Assembly: GCA_963817035.1 (NCBI GenBank)
Contig: CAWFMM010000004.1
Location: 806,001-870,000 of the forward strand
DNA: 64,000 nucleotides
Direction of reading: 5' to 3'
Source: AC-49 sp963817035
Lineage (GTDB): Bacteria > Actinomycetota > Thermoleophilia > Solirubrobacterales > Solirubrobacteraceae
The position numbers and the translations under genes are program-made. Of the stretch, positions 17,055-25,048 are shown one piece after another; positions within the stretch are counted from its first letter, which is position 1; each line of letters begins with the position of its first letter. Under the pieces are notes generated by a model. The model was not told where the DNA came from. It saw only the letters and a program-made list of their open reading frames with translations, and ran no database searches.

Positions 17055-18212
17055 TCAGCGCATCGTGCGCACGCCCCGGCGGACCTGGTCGACGAACAGA
17101 TCTGGCTGCTCGTAAGCCGCGAAGTGGCCGCCACGCGCGGGCCGCTCGTAGAAACGCAGGTCAGAGAAGCACCGTTCGCAGGAGCGTCGCGCGGGCCGAA
17201 TGATCTCGTGCGGGAAGATCGAGAGAGCGGCGGGCACGGCCAGCGGCGCGTCCCACCGCTGCCGCGAGCCGTCCGGCTGGCGCAACCGCCCGGTCTCCCA
17301 GTACATCCGCGCCGAGGACGCTGCGCTCGCCGTCAACCAATAGAGGCTGACGACGTCGAGCATCCTGTCGCGGTCGATCGCGGTGGTCGGGTCGCCGTCG
17401 TGGTCGGTCCACGCCCAGAACTTCTCGACGATCCACGCACACTGGCCCACCGGCGAGTCGGTCAGCGCGTAGCCAAGCGTCTGTGGCCGTGTCGCCTGCT
17501 GGGTCGAGTATCCGCGCCCCCATTCGAGGTGCTCAGCCCAGTCTTCGACCGATCGCCGCTCGTGTCCGTCGAGCTCGTCGTCGGGATCGGGCATCGTCAC
17601 GAAGAAGTTGATGTGGATGCCCACGAGCGACGCGGCATGACGCCGCGCCAGCTCGATGGATATCGCCGACCCCCAGTCGCCGCCCTGCGCCGCGTAGCGC
17701 TCGTAGCCGAGACGGCGCATCAGCTCATGCCAGGCGTCGGCCGTACGCGTGACGCCCCAGCCGGGGGTCGTCGGCTTGCCGCTGAAGCCGTACCCTGGCA
17801 GTGACGGGCAGACGACGTGGAACGCATCTCGCGCGTCGCCACCGTGCGCGACCGGATCGGCCAGCGGCTCGACGACGTCAAGGAACTCGACGACGCCTCC
17901 CGGCCAACCATGCGTGAGGACGAGCGGCACAGCATCCGGGTGCGGGGAACGGACGTGCAGGAAATGGACGTCGAGGCCATCGATCGCCGTGGTGAACTGT
18001 GGCAGCGCGTTGAGCCGGGCCTCGCAGCGGCGCCAGTCATATCCTTCGCGCCAGTGCTGACATAGGCTCTGCAGCCAGGCCAGTGGCACGCCCTGAGACC
18101 AGCCCGCCACGGTTTCGGCCTCGGGCCATCGCGTGTCTGCCAGGCGCTCTCTCAGTCCGGTCAGCGCCCGATCCTCCACCTCCACTCGAAACGGCCTGAT
18201 GGCTTCCGGCAT
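17055..18212 (-). CDS. Epoxide hydrolase (alpha/beta-hydrolase with EHN domain)
   Basis: A 385-residue protein with the N-terminal epoxide-hydrolase domain (IRPFRVEVEDRALTGLRERL) and an alpha/beta-hydrolase fold. The oxyanion motif is HGWPGG near residue 96, the nucleophilic Asp lies in AAQGGDWGSAIS near residue 174, and the catalytic His in RGGHFAAYEQP near the C-terminus. I chose ATG 18212 because it gives the usual family start, 13 bases after the SDR stop; ATG 18236 is possible. It would open an epoxide to a diol, for instance one made by a neighbouring P450. Confidence 0.9.
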   Translation of the reverse strand: MPEAIRPFRVEVEDRALTGLRERLADTRWPEAETVAGWSQGVPLAWLQSLCQHWREGYDWRRCEARLNALPQFTTAIDGLDVHFLHVRSPHPDAVPLVLTHGWPGGVVEFLDVVEPLADPVAHGGDARDAFHVVCPSLPGYGFSGKPTTPGWGVTRTADAWHELMRRLGYERYAAQGGDWGSAISIELARRHAASLVGIHINFFVTMPDPDDELDGHERRSVEDWAEHLEWGRGYSTQQATRPQTLGYALTDSPVGQCAWIVEKFWAWTDHDGDPTTAIDRDRMLDVVSLYWLTASAASSARMYWETGRLRQPDGSRQRWDAPLAVPAALSIFPHEIIRPARRSCERCFSDLRFYERPARGGHFAAYEQPDLFVDQVRRGVRTMR

Positions 18213-18225
18213 CCGGTTGACCGCA

Positions 18226-19200
18226 CTATGGCTCATGGCGGCTGCCCGCGTCGGGTGTCGTCGCGCGGACCATGGCCTCGACGACGCGGACCTCGTGCTC
18301 GACCGATCGAGGGACAATCCCGGAGTAGTCGTGAGCGAGGATCTGGTCGAGGTGGTCGAAGAGATCTTCGGTCGTCACCGCCTCGATGTCGGGCGCGAGC
18401 CAGCCGTCGCCGACGGCCGTGAAGACACGCGCGTAGCGTCCGGCGTTCGCGGAGAACACCTCGCCCGTCTGGGTGCAGGCCGCGCTGGCGAGGTAGGCGA
18501 CGAGCACGCTGACCGAGTGCGGCGTGCAGCGCGTCGCCCAGAAGCCCTGCACCGTCATCTTGCCGAACGGCACCTCCCCATCGATGTCCTCGACGGGGGT
18601 CATCCACTGCTTGGGCAGGACGCAGTTGACCCGCACGCCGTGCTCCTCGGCCTCCAGGCTCAGCGCCCTGCACAGCCCGACGAGGCCGGCCTTGGCCGCC
18701 GAGTAGCTCGTGTTGCGCGTCGTCCCGAAGACGCCCGAGGTCGAGCTGATCAGGACGATCCGCCCGTAGCCCTTGGCCTTCATCACGCGGTAGGCGGGCT
18801 GGCCGACGTAGAAGCCCGCGTAGAGGTGGACGTCGAGCGTGTCTCGGAGGTCGTCGAAGCTCAGCTCGTCGAAGGCGTCGAGTCGTACGATGCCAGCGTT
18901 GTGCACGAGCACGTCCACCGTTCCGTAGCGCTCCACCGCGAGATGGACGAGCGCGGCCCCGCCCGCGATCGTCGCAACCGAGTCATAGGAGGCCGCAGCG
19001 CGTCCACCCGACTCCTCGATCGCCGCGACGACCTCGTCGACGAGGTCCGACTGGACGTCGTTGACCACGACCGCTGCGCCGCGGCTCGCAAGCTCCAGCG
19101 CGTGCTGGCGGCCCATGCCGCGCCCCGCCCCGGTGACGATCGCCACCTGGTCATCGAAGCGCAGGGCACCGTCGCCACGCTCCCCGTCAGTCGAGGGCAT
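18226..19200 (-). CDS. SDR-family dehydrogenase with C-terminal extension
   Basis: A 324-residue short-chain dehydrogenase. The cofactor motif is TGAGRGMGRQHALE, then NAG and the catalytic Ser-Tyr-Lys set (ISSTSGV ... YSAAKAG). The core resembles the dehydrogenase part of peroxisomal multifunctional enzyme type 2 (17-beta-HSD4). A C-terminal extension of about 70 residues contains SANAGRYARVFTAVGDGW; the SDR at 48571 has the same extension (SAVAGRYARVIVGVTEGW), so the two are paralogues. It heads the operon with epoxide hydrolase and alcohol dehydrogenase and is divergent from a cupin gene. It probably oxidises a hydroxy substrate. Confidence 0.9.
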   Translation of the reverse strand: MPSTDGERGDGALRFDDQVAIVTGAGRGMGRQHALELASRGAAVVVNDVQSDLVDEVVAAIEESGGRAAASYDSVATIAGGAALVHLAVERYGTVDVLVHNAGIVRLDAFDELSFDDLRDTLDVHLYAGFYVGQPAYRVMKAKGYGRIVLISSTSGVFGTTRNTSYSAAKAGLVGLCRALSLEAEEHGVRVNCVLPKQWMTPVEDIDGEVPFGKMTVQGFWATRCTPHSVSVLVAYLASAACTQTGEVFSANAGRYARVFTAVGDGWLAPDIEAVTTEDLFDHLDQILAHDYSGIVPRSVEHEVRVVEAMVRATTPDAGSRHEP

Positions 19201-19261
19201 GTCGCGGGCCTCCGTCTCCCACGCCTGGGTCTCGCAACAAGATGAGCCCTACTATAGGTCG

Positions 19262-19678
19262 ATGGACCCGCGCGCGCGATCCGTGCGACTCGAGGACGTC
19301 GAGCTCCTCATTCCGCCGGAGACGCTCGCCCCGCACCAGGTCTCGGGCGTGCCCACAGTGCGCCTGGCAGCGGCGGCGCTCGGGACCAACGAGGTCGACG
19401 TCAACGCGGTGTACTTCGAACCGGGCGGGCGGAACCAGCCGCACACGCACACGTGCGACCAGATCCTGCTCTACCTCGAGGGGACGGGCGTCGTCGCGAT
19501 CGGCGGCGGTGAGGATCAGGTCATCCAGAGCGGGGAGGTCGTCCTGCTACCCGGAGGCGTGCCCCACATGCACGGCGCGACTGCCGACGGACCGGCCATG
19601 CACCTGTCGATCATGCGCGACGCCGACGTCGACTTCGACTGCGCGATCCCGGACTCCTGGAAGCAGTGGCGCATATGA
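19262..19678 (+). CDS. Cupin-domain protein
   Basis: A 138-residue single-cupin protein. Motif 1 is GGRNQPHTHTCDQILLYLEG with two His ligands, and motif 2 is LPGGVPHMHGA with further His residues, so a metal site is likely. ATG 19262 lies 61 bases from the divergent SDR start; a CCTA-CTA-TAGG inverted repeat sits just before it at 19248-19258. The LLM gene follows eight bases after the stop. It may be a small dioxygenase, isomerase or ligand sensor; the exact role is unknown. Confidence 0.85.
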   Translation: MDPRARSVRLEDVELLIPPETLAPHQVSGVPTVRLAAAALGTNEVDVNAVYFEPGGRNQPHTHTCDQILLYLEGTGVVAIGGGEDQVIQSGEVVLLPGGVPHMHGATADGPAMHLSIMRDADVDFDCAIPDSWKQWRI

Positions 19679-19685
19679 TGTGCGG

Positions 19686-20612
19686 ATGAGCGCCAGCGTC
19701 CCGACCGCTCCCGGCTCCCCGGCGATCAGGCTTGGTATCACGCTTGCCGGTCCCTTGGCCGACGCCGATGTCGTCTCGCGGCTGCCTGGCCTCGCGAGAG
19801 AGGCGGAGGCCGCGGGCATCGATGTGTTGGCGGTGCCCGACCACTTGGCGCTCGGCGCGAACCCGGCCCACTACCCCTACGGCGCCCCGATGCCGTCGGC
19901 GCGTCCGTACACGGAGCCGCTCGCTCTCCTCGCCGCGGCGTCGGCGGTGACGTCTCGTCTGAGACTCATGACCAATGTGCTGGTCGTGCCTCTGCGTCCG
20001 GCGATCCTGCTGGCGAAGATGTGCGCGACCCTCGATCTGCTCTCGGGTGGGCGACTCGTGCTCGGAGCCGGTACGGGCTGGCACGAGCCCGAGTTCGATG
20101 CGGCGGGCGTTCCCTTCGACGGTCGTGGCGCGCGCATGGACGACGCCCTGCGTAGCTGCAGGGTGCTATGGCGCGACGCCCCGGCGACGTTCTCCTCCTC
20201 CACGGTCTCCTTCGACGAGATGTGGTCCGAGCCACGGCCCCTCGGCGCGGACAGCATCGGCATCCTGGTCGGTGGAGGCAACGTCCCGCGGACGATCGCC
20301 CGGGTCCTCGACTACGCCGACGGGTGGATGCCGCCGCCGTCGCTTGCGCCGGCGGAGGTCGCGGACGCCGTCGAGCAGATCCGTGCGGCCCTGCGCGGCG
20401 CGGGCGGCGATCCCTTTCGGCTCGAGGTCGTCCAGGCCCTGCCGATGGTCGAGGGCGGGATCGAGCGGACGCTCGAGGCCGGCGTCCCGGCGCGCATCGA
20501 GGCCGGAGTGACGGTGATGCAGGTCCCTGTCGGGGACTATGTGCGGTCGGCGGATGAGGTGCCGCGTTTCCTCGAGAGACTGGCCACGCGATTCGCGGCC
20601 TATCGGACGTGA
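19686..20612 (+). CDS. F420-dependent LLM-class oxidoreductase
   Basis: A 308-residue TIM-barrel flavin/F420 oxidoreductase of the luciferase-like family. Typical segments are IRLGITLAGPL at the N-terminus, VLAVPDHLALG near residue 45, NVLVVPLRPAILLAKMCATLD near residue 100, GRLVLGAGTGWHEPEFDAAG near residue 125, and the substrate-loop GILVGGGN. ATG 19686 lies eight bases after the cupin stop, and a second cupin gene follows. Such enzymes reduce or oxidise C=C, alcohol or imine groups using F420; the actual reaction is unknown. Confidence 0.88.
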   Translation: MSASVPTAPGSPAIRLGITLAGPLADADVVSRLPGLAREAEAAGIDVLAVPDHLALGANPAHYPYGAPMPSARPYTEPLALLAAASAVTSRLRLMTNVLVVPLRPAILLAKMCATLDLLSGGRLVLGAGTGWHEPEFDAAGVPFDGRGARMDDALRSCRVLWRDAPATFSSSTVSFDEMWSEPRPLGADSIGILVGGGNVPRTIARVLDYADGWMPPPSLAPAEVADAVEQIRAALRGAGGDPFRLEVVQALPMVEGGIERTLEAGVPARIEAGVTVMQVPVGDYVRSADEVPRFLERLATRFAAYRT

Positions 20613-20640
20613 TCGACGGAGAACATGCCAAGGATGTGCG

Positions 20641-20991
20641 ATGCGCGTGATCCATCTGTACACGGGAGACGACAGCCGGTCTCACCACCTCGAACGCGAT
20701 GCTCCGACCCAGACGCCGTTCCCTGCGCTCCAGGTGAGCTTCTCGGTGTTCGCCGACGAGACCCAACCGCACCATCCGGCGCCGCGGCGCCAGCTGGTGA
20801 TGGTGCTCGAGGGCAAGATCGACATCGGCTGTGCGGGTGGCGACTTCCGGCTCGAGCCCGGTGACGTCATGCTCGCCGACGACACCGCCGGCGAGGGCCA
20901 CACCACCCACCTCGTCGGTCACGTCCGCACGGCCACCGTGCCGCTGCCTGAGACCTTCGACGTCGACGCCTGGCCACCGGTCGCGGGGTGA
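20641..20991 (+). CDS. Small cupin-like protein
   Basis: A 116-residue protein with a cupin beta-barrel pattern: HHPAPRRQLVMVLEGKIDI near residue 45, then FRLEPGDVMLADDTAGEGHTTHL. The motif-1 His pair of classical cupins appears as HHPAPRRQ, so metal binding is plausible but less certain than in the cupin at 19262. It follows the LLM gene by 28 bases and precedes a P450 by 107. Function unknown. Confidence 0.8.
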   Translation: MRVIHLYTGDDSRSHHLERDAPTQTPFPALQVSFSVFADETQPHHPAPRRQLVMVLEGKIDIGCAGGDFRLEPGDVMLADDTAGEGHTTHLVGHVRTATVPLPETFDVDAWPPVAG

Positions 20992-21045
20992 AGCCCGCGA
21001 TCACACCGGCGCGCGGCCCGGTCCGTCGCGGCAAACCTGATCGCT

Positions 21046-21068
21046 GCTCATGCGCGATTTGCATGAGC
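21046..21068. promoter_or_regulatory. Perfect inverted repeat shared with the other P450 promoter
   Basis: GCTCATGC-GCGATTT-GCATGAGC has perfect 8-bp arms and lies 31 bases before the P450 start at 21099. It shares GCTCATG..CGATTTGCATGA with the element at 14326. Candidate operator for a common regulator. ATG 21050 inside it could also open a 10-codon ORF ending at 21082. Confidence 0.5.
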
Positions 21069-21098
21069 CTGCCCGTCCGTGACGGGTAGCGTCGGGCC

Positions 21099-22334
21099 AT
21101 GACCGAACCGATGCGCACGGTGGCCGAGACGCCATTCCCCTCAGCCCAGACGATGGGCTGCCCGTTTGGCTACTACCGGGAGTTGCGCGAGGCCGCCCCG
21201 GTGTACCGGCTCGACGGCGGCGAGTTCGTCGTCTCGCGCCACGAAGACCTGATCGCCGTGGCCCGGGCGCCGGAGGTCTTCTCCAACCGCCACTCGGTCT
21301 TCGACGGCGGCCGGCAGCGCACGCCGACCCCCGCCGAGCTGGACGACCCGGAACGGCTGTGGGGCCTGACGACCAGCGACGACCCCGTGCACGCCGCGAA
21401 GCGCAAGATCGCCTTCGAGATGTTCAAGCCGGGCGCGCTGCGCGGCCAGGAGGAGATGATCGGAGCCCATGTCGACGAGCTGATCGACCGCTTCGCCGCG
21501 CGCGGGGAGTGCGACTTCGTCTCGGAGCTCGCGGTTCCGCTGCCCGCGATGGTGATCCTGTCGATGTTCGGCCTATCGCTCGATCACGTCGACCGCGCAC
21601 TCTCCTGGGCCAGATACCAGGGCTTCGGCACGCGCTGGGCCCCCGAGGACGTCCGCCAGGCCGCGACCGCCGCGATCACCGACCTCCACGACTTCCTGCT
21701 CGAGCACATCCGGGCCCGCCACGCGGAGCCCGGCGACGACGAGCTCTCGCGCTTCATCGCCCGCCACGTCGAGTACCGCGGCCGCCTCGATGAGGCCGAC
21801 GTGATCGCCGACGCCACGGGCCTCTTCATCGGCGGCATGCTGACGACGACGCACCTGCTGTCGACGATGATGATGCTGCTCATCGAGCACCCCGACCAGC
21901 AGGGCAAGCTTCGCGCCGACCCGTCGCTGGTGCGCCCGGCGATCGAGGAGGCGCTGCGCAACGACGCTCCCGTCCAGCTGAGCCCGCGCGTCGTCCTTCG
22001 CGACACCGAGCTGGGCGGCATGCCGATCCCAGCAGGCTCGATGATGCTCCTGCTCTGGGGCTCGGGCAACCGCGACGAGCGCGTGTTCGCCGACCCCGAG
22101 GCGTTCGACGTCGAGCGCCCCAACGTCAAGGACCACCTCGCTTTCGGCCACGGCCTGCACTTCTGCATGGGCGCCCCGCTCGCCCGGCTGGAGGTGGCGA
22201 TCGCCTTCGAACGCATGCTCGCCCGCCTCGAAGAACTTCGCCCGGCGCCTGGGCGCAACGACTACGCCAACGATCCGACGATCACGTTCCGCGGCCCCGA
22301 GCACGTCTTCGTCGAGTTCATGCCCGCCACGTAG
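21099..22334 (+). CDS. Cytochrome P450 with atypical I-helix
   Basis: A 411-residue P450. The heme loop FGHGLHFCMGAPLAR near residue 350 and the ExxR motif IEEALR are normal. The I-helix reads GLFIGGMLTTTHLLST near residue 244: the acidic residue of the usual A-G-x-[DE]-T-T is replaced by Leu, though the Thr is kept. The P450 at 49578 has the same change (FIGGIITTTH) and shares RKIAFEMFKPG, RGEC-FVSE and the last strand, so they are paralogues. Proton delivery may differ from the textbook mechanism. It is convergent with the LysR gene, ten bases apart. Confidence 0.93.
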   Translation: MTEPMRTVAETPFPSAQTMGCPFGYYRELREAAPVYRLDGGEFVVSRHEDLIAVARAPEVFSNRHSVFDGGRQRTPTPAELDDPERLWGLTTSDDPVHAAKRKIAFEMFKPGALRGQEEMIGAHVDELIDRFAARGECDFVSELAVPLPAMVILSMFGLSLDHVDRALSWARYQGFGTRWAPEDVRQAATAAITDLHDFLLEHIRARHAEPGDDELSRFIARHVEYRGRLDEADVIADATGLFIGGMLTTTHLLSTMMMLLIEHPDQQGKLRADPSLVRPAIEEALRNDAPVQLSPRVVLRDTELGGMPIPAGSMMLLLWGSGNRDERVFADPEAFDVERPNVKDHLAFGHGLHFCMGAPLARLEVAIAFERMLARLEELRPAPGRNDYANDPTITFRGPEHVFVEFMPAT

Positions 22335-22344
22335 CGGCGGCGAG

Positions 22345-23256
22345 TCAGTCGGGCACGAAGAACGGCTCGATCGCTGACCCCGAGCGCACGTCGCGCACGG
22401 TCTGCACGAAGGCGCGGACGTGCTCGGCCGACTCGGCTCGCTGCTCGTCCCACATCAGCCAGAAGCCGAAGCGCAGCGGCGGGTCGAACTCCCGCAGGGC
22501 CACGGTCTCGCGGTCGAGGTGCCAGGCACCGTGCGCCGGCAGCAGCGCTGTCCCCAGCCCGGAGGCGACGAAGTTGATCGCGTCCTCGAAGCGCTCGACG
22601 ACCTGGGCCACGCGCGGCGCCCCGCCCGACTCCGCCCACAGGGCGAGCACGCGCTCGCGCACCCCCGGCGACGCCTGGTCGCCGACGATGACCATGTACG
22701 CGTCGTGGAACTGCTCGAGCGTCACCACGTCGTGCTCGGCGAGCGGACTCGACGCCGGAACCGCGACGACGCTCGAGTACAACCCGAGCCGCTCGCCGCG
22801 CACGCCGTCGAACTCCACGAGGAACGCGGCGTCGACGGTGCCATCCTGCAGGGCGTCGAGCAGACGCGCCGGGGTCATCGAGTGCAGCGTCAGGTCGATC
22901 CCCGGCCACGCCCGCGCGTACTCGTCGAGCACCGCCGGCAACTGGTGGTAGTGCACGTGGGCCGTATAGCCGATCCGCAGCGCGCGGGTGCCCTCGGCGC
23001 TCAGCGCCTGCACCGCCCGCACGCTCTCGGAGCTGAGGGCGAGGAGCCGCTGCGCGTCGTGGAGGAAGAGGTGCCCGGCCTCGGTCAGGCGCACGTGCGA
23101 CGTCGAGCGGTCGAACAATCGCGCGCCGAGATCGCGCTCGAGCTGGCGGATGCGACGACTCAGCGACGACTGCGTCGTGTAGAGCCGGGCAGCCGCGGCG
23201 GTGAAGCTCAGCTCTTCAGCGACAACGACGAAGTCCTTGAGGTGGCGCAGGTCCAC
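22345..23256 (-). CDS. LysR-family transcriptional regulator
   Basis: A 303-residue LysR protein. The N-terminal winged HTH reads LRHLKDFVVVAEELSFTAAAARLYTTQSSLSRRIRQLE, followed by a linker helix and a periplasmic-binding-like effector domain (LRIGYTAHVHYHQLP near 90, VALREFDPP near 250). GTG 23256 gives the normal family start; a TTG nine bases upstream is possible. It follows the VOC gene by 28 bases on the same strand, so it could be the last gene of the ferredoxin/P450 operon or have its own promoter. Aromatic-degradation LysR proteins often control adjacent catabolic genes; its targets here are unknown. Confidence 0.92.
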   Translation of the reverse strand: MDLRHLKDFVVVAEELSFTAAAARLYTTQSSLSRRIRQLERDLGARLFDRSTSHVRLTEAGHLFLHDAQRLLALSSESVRAVQALSAEGTRALRIGYTAHVHYHQLPAVLDEYARAWPGIDLTLHSMTPARLLDALQDGTVDAAFLVEFDGVRGERLGLYSSVVAVPASSPLAEHDVVTLEQFHDAYMVIVGDQASPGVRERVLALWAESGGAPRVAQVVERFEDAINFVASGLGTALLPAHGAWHLDRETVALREFDPPLRFGFWLMWDEQRAESAEHVRAFVQTVRDVRSGSAIEPFFVPD

Positions 23257-23284
23257 GATGCGCAAGCAACCGTACAGAGCCGGG

Positions 23285-23749
23285 TCAGTCGCCCGTTGGG
23301 GAAGTCGACGCCCGACCGGTTGCGGGCGGGTACTGGATGAGCTCGACGGGCACGCCGTCGGGGTCTTCCACGTAGAAGCTCCATGCGCCGGGCAGGATCT
23401 CGACGAGGTCCGGGACGGCCGCGACGCCGAGGGACGCGCGCAGCTCGCTGTGCCGTTGTCGCACGTCCTGCACCGTGATCTGGATGTGAGGAGAGCCGAC
23501 CCGGTTGTGCGCCAGCTCGAGTTGGGCGTCCGCTCCGCCCGCCACGTACTCGATCAGCTGCAGGACGACGCCGCCGAGCGACAGGAAGGCAACGTGGATA
23601 CTCGGTATCGGGTCGGCCCCCGTGAGGCGTGCGAAGGCCGGGCTGGCGAGCTCACTGCGGTGATCGTCGACGAAGCCTGCGACGTCCCGGTAGAACCCGA
23701 CCGACCGCTCGAGGTCCGCCACCGTCAGGCCGAAGTGGCCGAGGGTCAT
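23285..23749 (-). CDS. VOC-superfamily (glyoxalase/extradiol dioxygenase fold) protein
   Basis: A 154-residue VOC protein with two beta-alpha-beta-beta-beta modules: GHFGLTVADLERSVGFYRD at the N-terminus and SPHIQITVQDVRQRH in the middle, ending WSFYVEDPDGVPVELIQY. Likely metal ligands are His-5 and the Glu of PVELIQY. It starts one base before the stop codon of the upstream reductive-dehalogenase-like gene ends, so it is coupled to it. It may be an epimerase, lyase or resistance-type binding protein; no specific assignment. Confidence 0.88.
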   Translation of the reverse strand: MTLGHFGLTVADLERSVGFYRDVAGFVDDHRSELASPAFARLTGADPIPSIHVAFLSLGGVVLQLIEYVAGGADAQLELAHNRVGSPHIQITVQDVRQRHSELRASLGVAAVPDLVEILPGAWSFYVEDPDGVPVELIQYPPATGRASTSPTGD

Positions 23750-25048
23750 TCAGTCGCCTGCGAGGAGGGCGTTTTGGTCTTCTTCGGTGAGTGTTTTGGA
23801 GAGTGGGGTTTTGCGAGTGGGGTCGAAGGTGAGGTGTTTGGGTTCGAGTAGCTCGCGGGTGATTCGTGGTTTTTGACCGGGTCCGTAGGCGCGGCCGTCG
23901 ATCCAGCGGTAGCTCTCGAGCTCTGATGTGCCTTTGCCGAGGATCGTCCCGGTGTTGGCGAGGTGGTCTTTGACGGCGTCGAGGCCGTAGCGTTGGACGG
24001 GGCAGACTTTCATGCACACCGCGCAGCCGTGGGCTTGGATCATTACCGGGAAGCAGCGTTCGGGCTTGATTTTGATCTTGGTGACGCCGCGGTGATCGGC
24101 GCGGCGGAGCGGGATCGCGCCGGGGGGGCAGCGTTTGACGCAGAGTTGGCATTGGTCGCAGATGGCATTGATGCCGTAGTCGATGGGTGTGCCGGTGACG
24201 AGTTCGGCGTTGGTCATGATGACGGTCAGGCGGCAGCGTGAGCCGGTTTCTGGTGTGAGCAGCTGGCCGTTGAGTCCGAGTTGGCCGAGGCCGGCTTCGA
24301 TGGCGTACTGGATCGTTACGACGGGTCCGCCTGGTCCTTGGGGTTGGGCGCGAAACCCGCGGGCTTGGAGGTACTCTGCGAGCTTGGCGGTGCGTTCTTG
24401 AAGCTCGGAGTAGGTGCGGATGACCGATCGCTCCGCGCGGCTACTGGGGATCGTTTGGGTGTCTTTGAAGTCTTGCTCCAGGACGCAGACGATGACCGAC
24501 CTGCGTTCCAGGCTGTCGTAGCCGTCAAAGACGTAGCGCTCGTCGTAGGGGGCGATGCCGATCTTGCTGAGGCCGAGGCGTCGCGCCTCGGCGTGGACGT
24601 CCTCGGTCAGCTGCGCCGCGTCGATCGCGGGCGGTGGTGCGGGCGGCTGGCGTTCGGGTGCCGCTACGTCTGAGAGCCGACGCAGCGTGCGGATGCGCCG
24701 CGAGATCGTCGGCAGCACCCACGACCAGCCGTAGCGTCCCAGCGTGACGCGTGACTCGGCGTGGATCGCGAAGAACTCATAGAGCGGCGACTTGGCGTGG
24801 GCCTCGTCGGCCGCGGCGTCGTCGCGCCAGGTTCCGGGGACGGTACGCAGCTCGGCGGGCGTGTCGCGCTTGACCTCGGGCCACGGCTTCGGCGGGCGGC
24901 GCCAGGGCATCAGGGTCGGCAGGTGACGCAGCCACGGGTGCTTGAAGGTCACGGCCTCCTCGGCCAGCGGGCCGAAGAGGCGCAGCCCTAGGGTGTGCGA
25001 GAGCGTTCGCAGCGGCGTCGGGATGCGGCTGTCGCGTATCTCACCCAT
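23750..25048 (-). CDS. Reductive-dehalogenase-like double [4Fe-4S] protein, no Tat signal
   Basis: A 432-residue iron-sulfur protein resembling the core of cobamide-dependent reductive dehalogenases (RdhA) and, more distantly, epoxyqueuosine reductase. Evidence: GLSKIGIAPYDERYVFDG near residue 160, GLGQLGLNGQLLTPETGSR near 255, a full C-x2-C-x2-C-x3-CP cluster (CDQCQLCVKRCP near 295), and a second cluster from CFPV plus CAVCMKVCP near 341. The N-terminus has no twin-arginine signal, so it is cytosolic like non-respiratory RdhA enzymes. It overlaps the P450 gene by eight bases. About 54% G+C in the last coding 60 bases is well below the neighbours. Could be a dehalogenase or another B12/Fe-S reductase. 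Confidence 0.75.
   Translation of the reverse strand: MGEIRDSRIPTPLRTLSHTLGLRLFGPLAEEAVTFKHPWLRHLPTLMPWRRPPKPWPEVKRDTPAELRTVPGTWRDDAAADEAHAKSPLYEFFAIHAESRVTLGRYGWSWVLPTISRRIRTLRRLSDVAAPERQPPAPPPAIDAAQLTEDVHAEARRLGLSKIGIAPYDERYVFDGYDSLERRSVIVCVLEQDFKDTQTIPSSRAERSVIRTYSELQERTAKLAEYLQARGFRAQPQGPGGPVVTIQYAIEAGLGQLGLNGQLLTPETGSRCRLTVIMTNAELVTGTPIDYGINAICDQCQLCVKRCPPGAIPLRRADHRGVTKIKIKPERCFPVMIQAHGCAVCMKVCPVQRYGLDAVKDHLANTGTILGKGTSELESYRWIDGRAYGPGQKPRITRELLEPKHLTFDPTRKTPLSKTLTEEDQNALLAGD

Noticed and set aside
16859..17134. 91-codon frame on the - strand covering the gap before the alcohol dehydrogenase
   Set aside because: It overlaps the ends of both flanking genes, and I see no recognisable domain. 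It could hide a short remnant, but there is no support.
23257..23265. TTG 23265 start for the LysR regulator
   Set aside because: GTG 23256 gives the standard LysR start (VDLRHLKDF); TTG adds only three residues and has no ribosome binding site.
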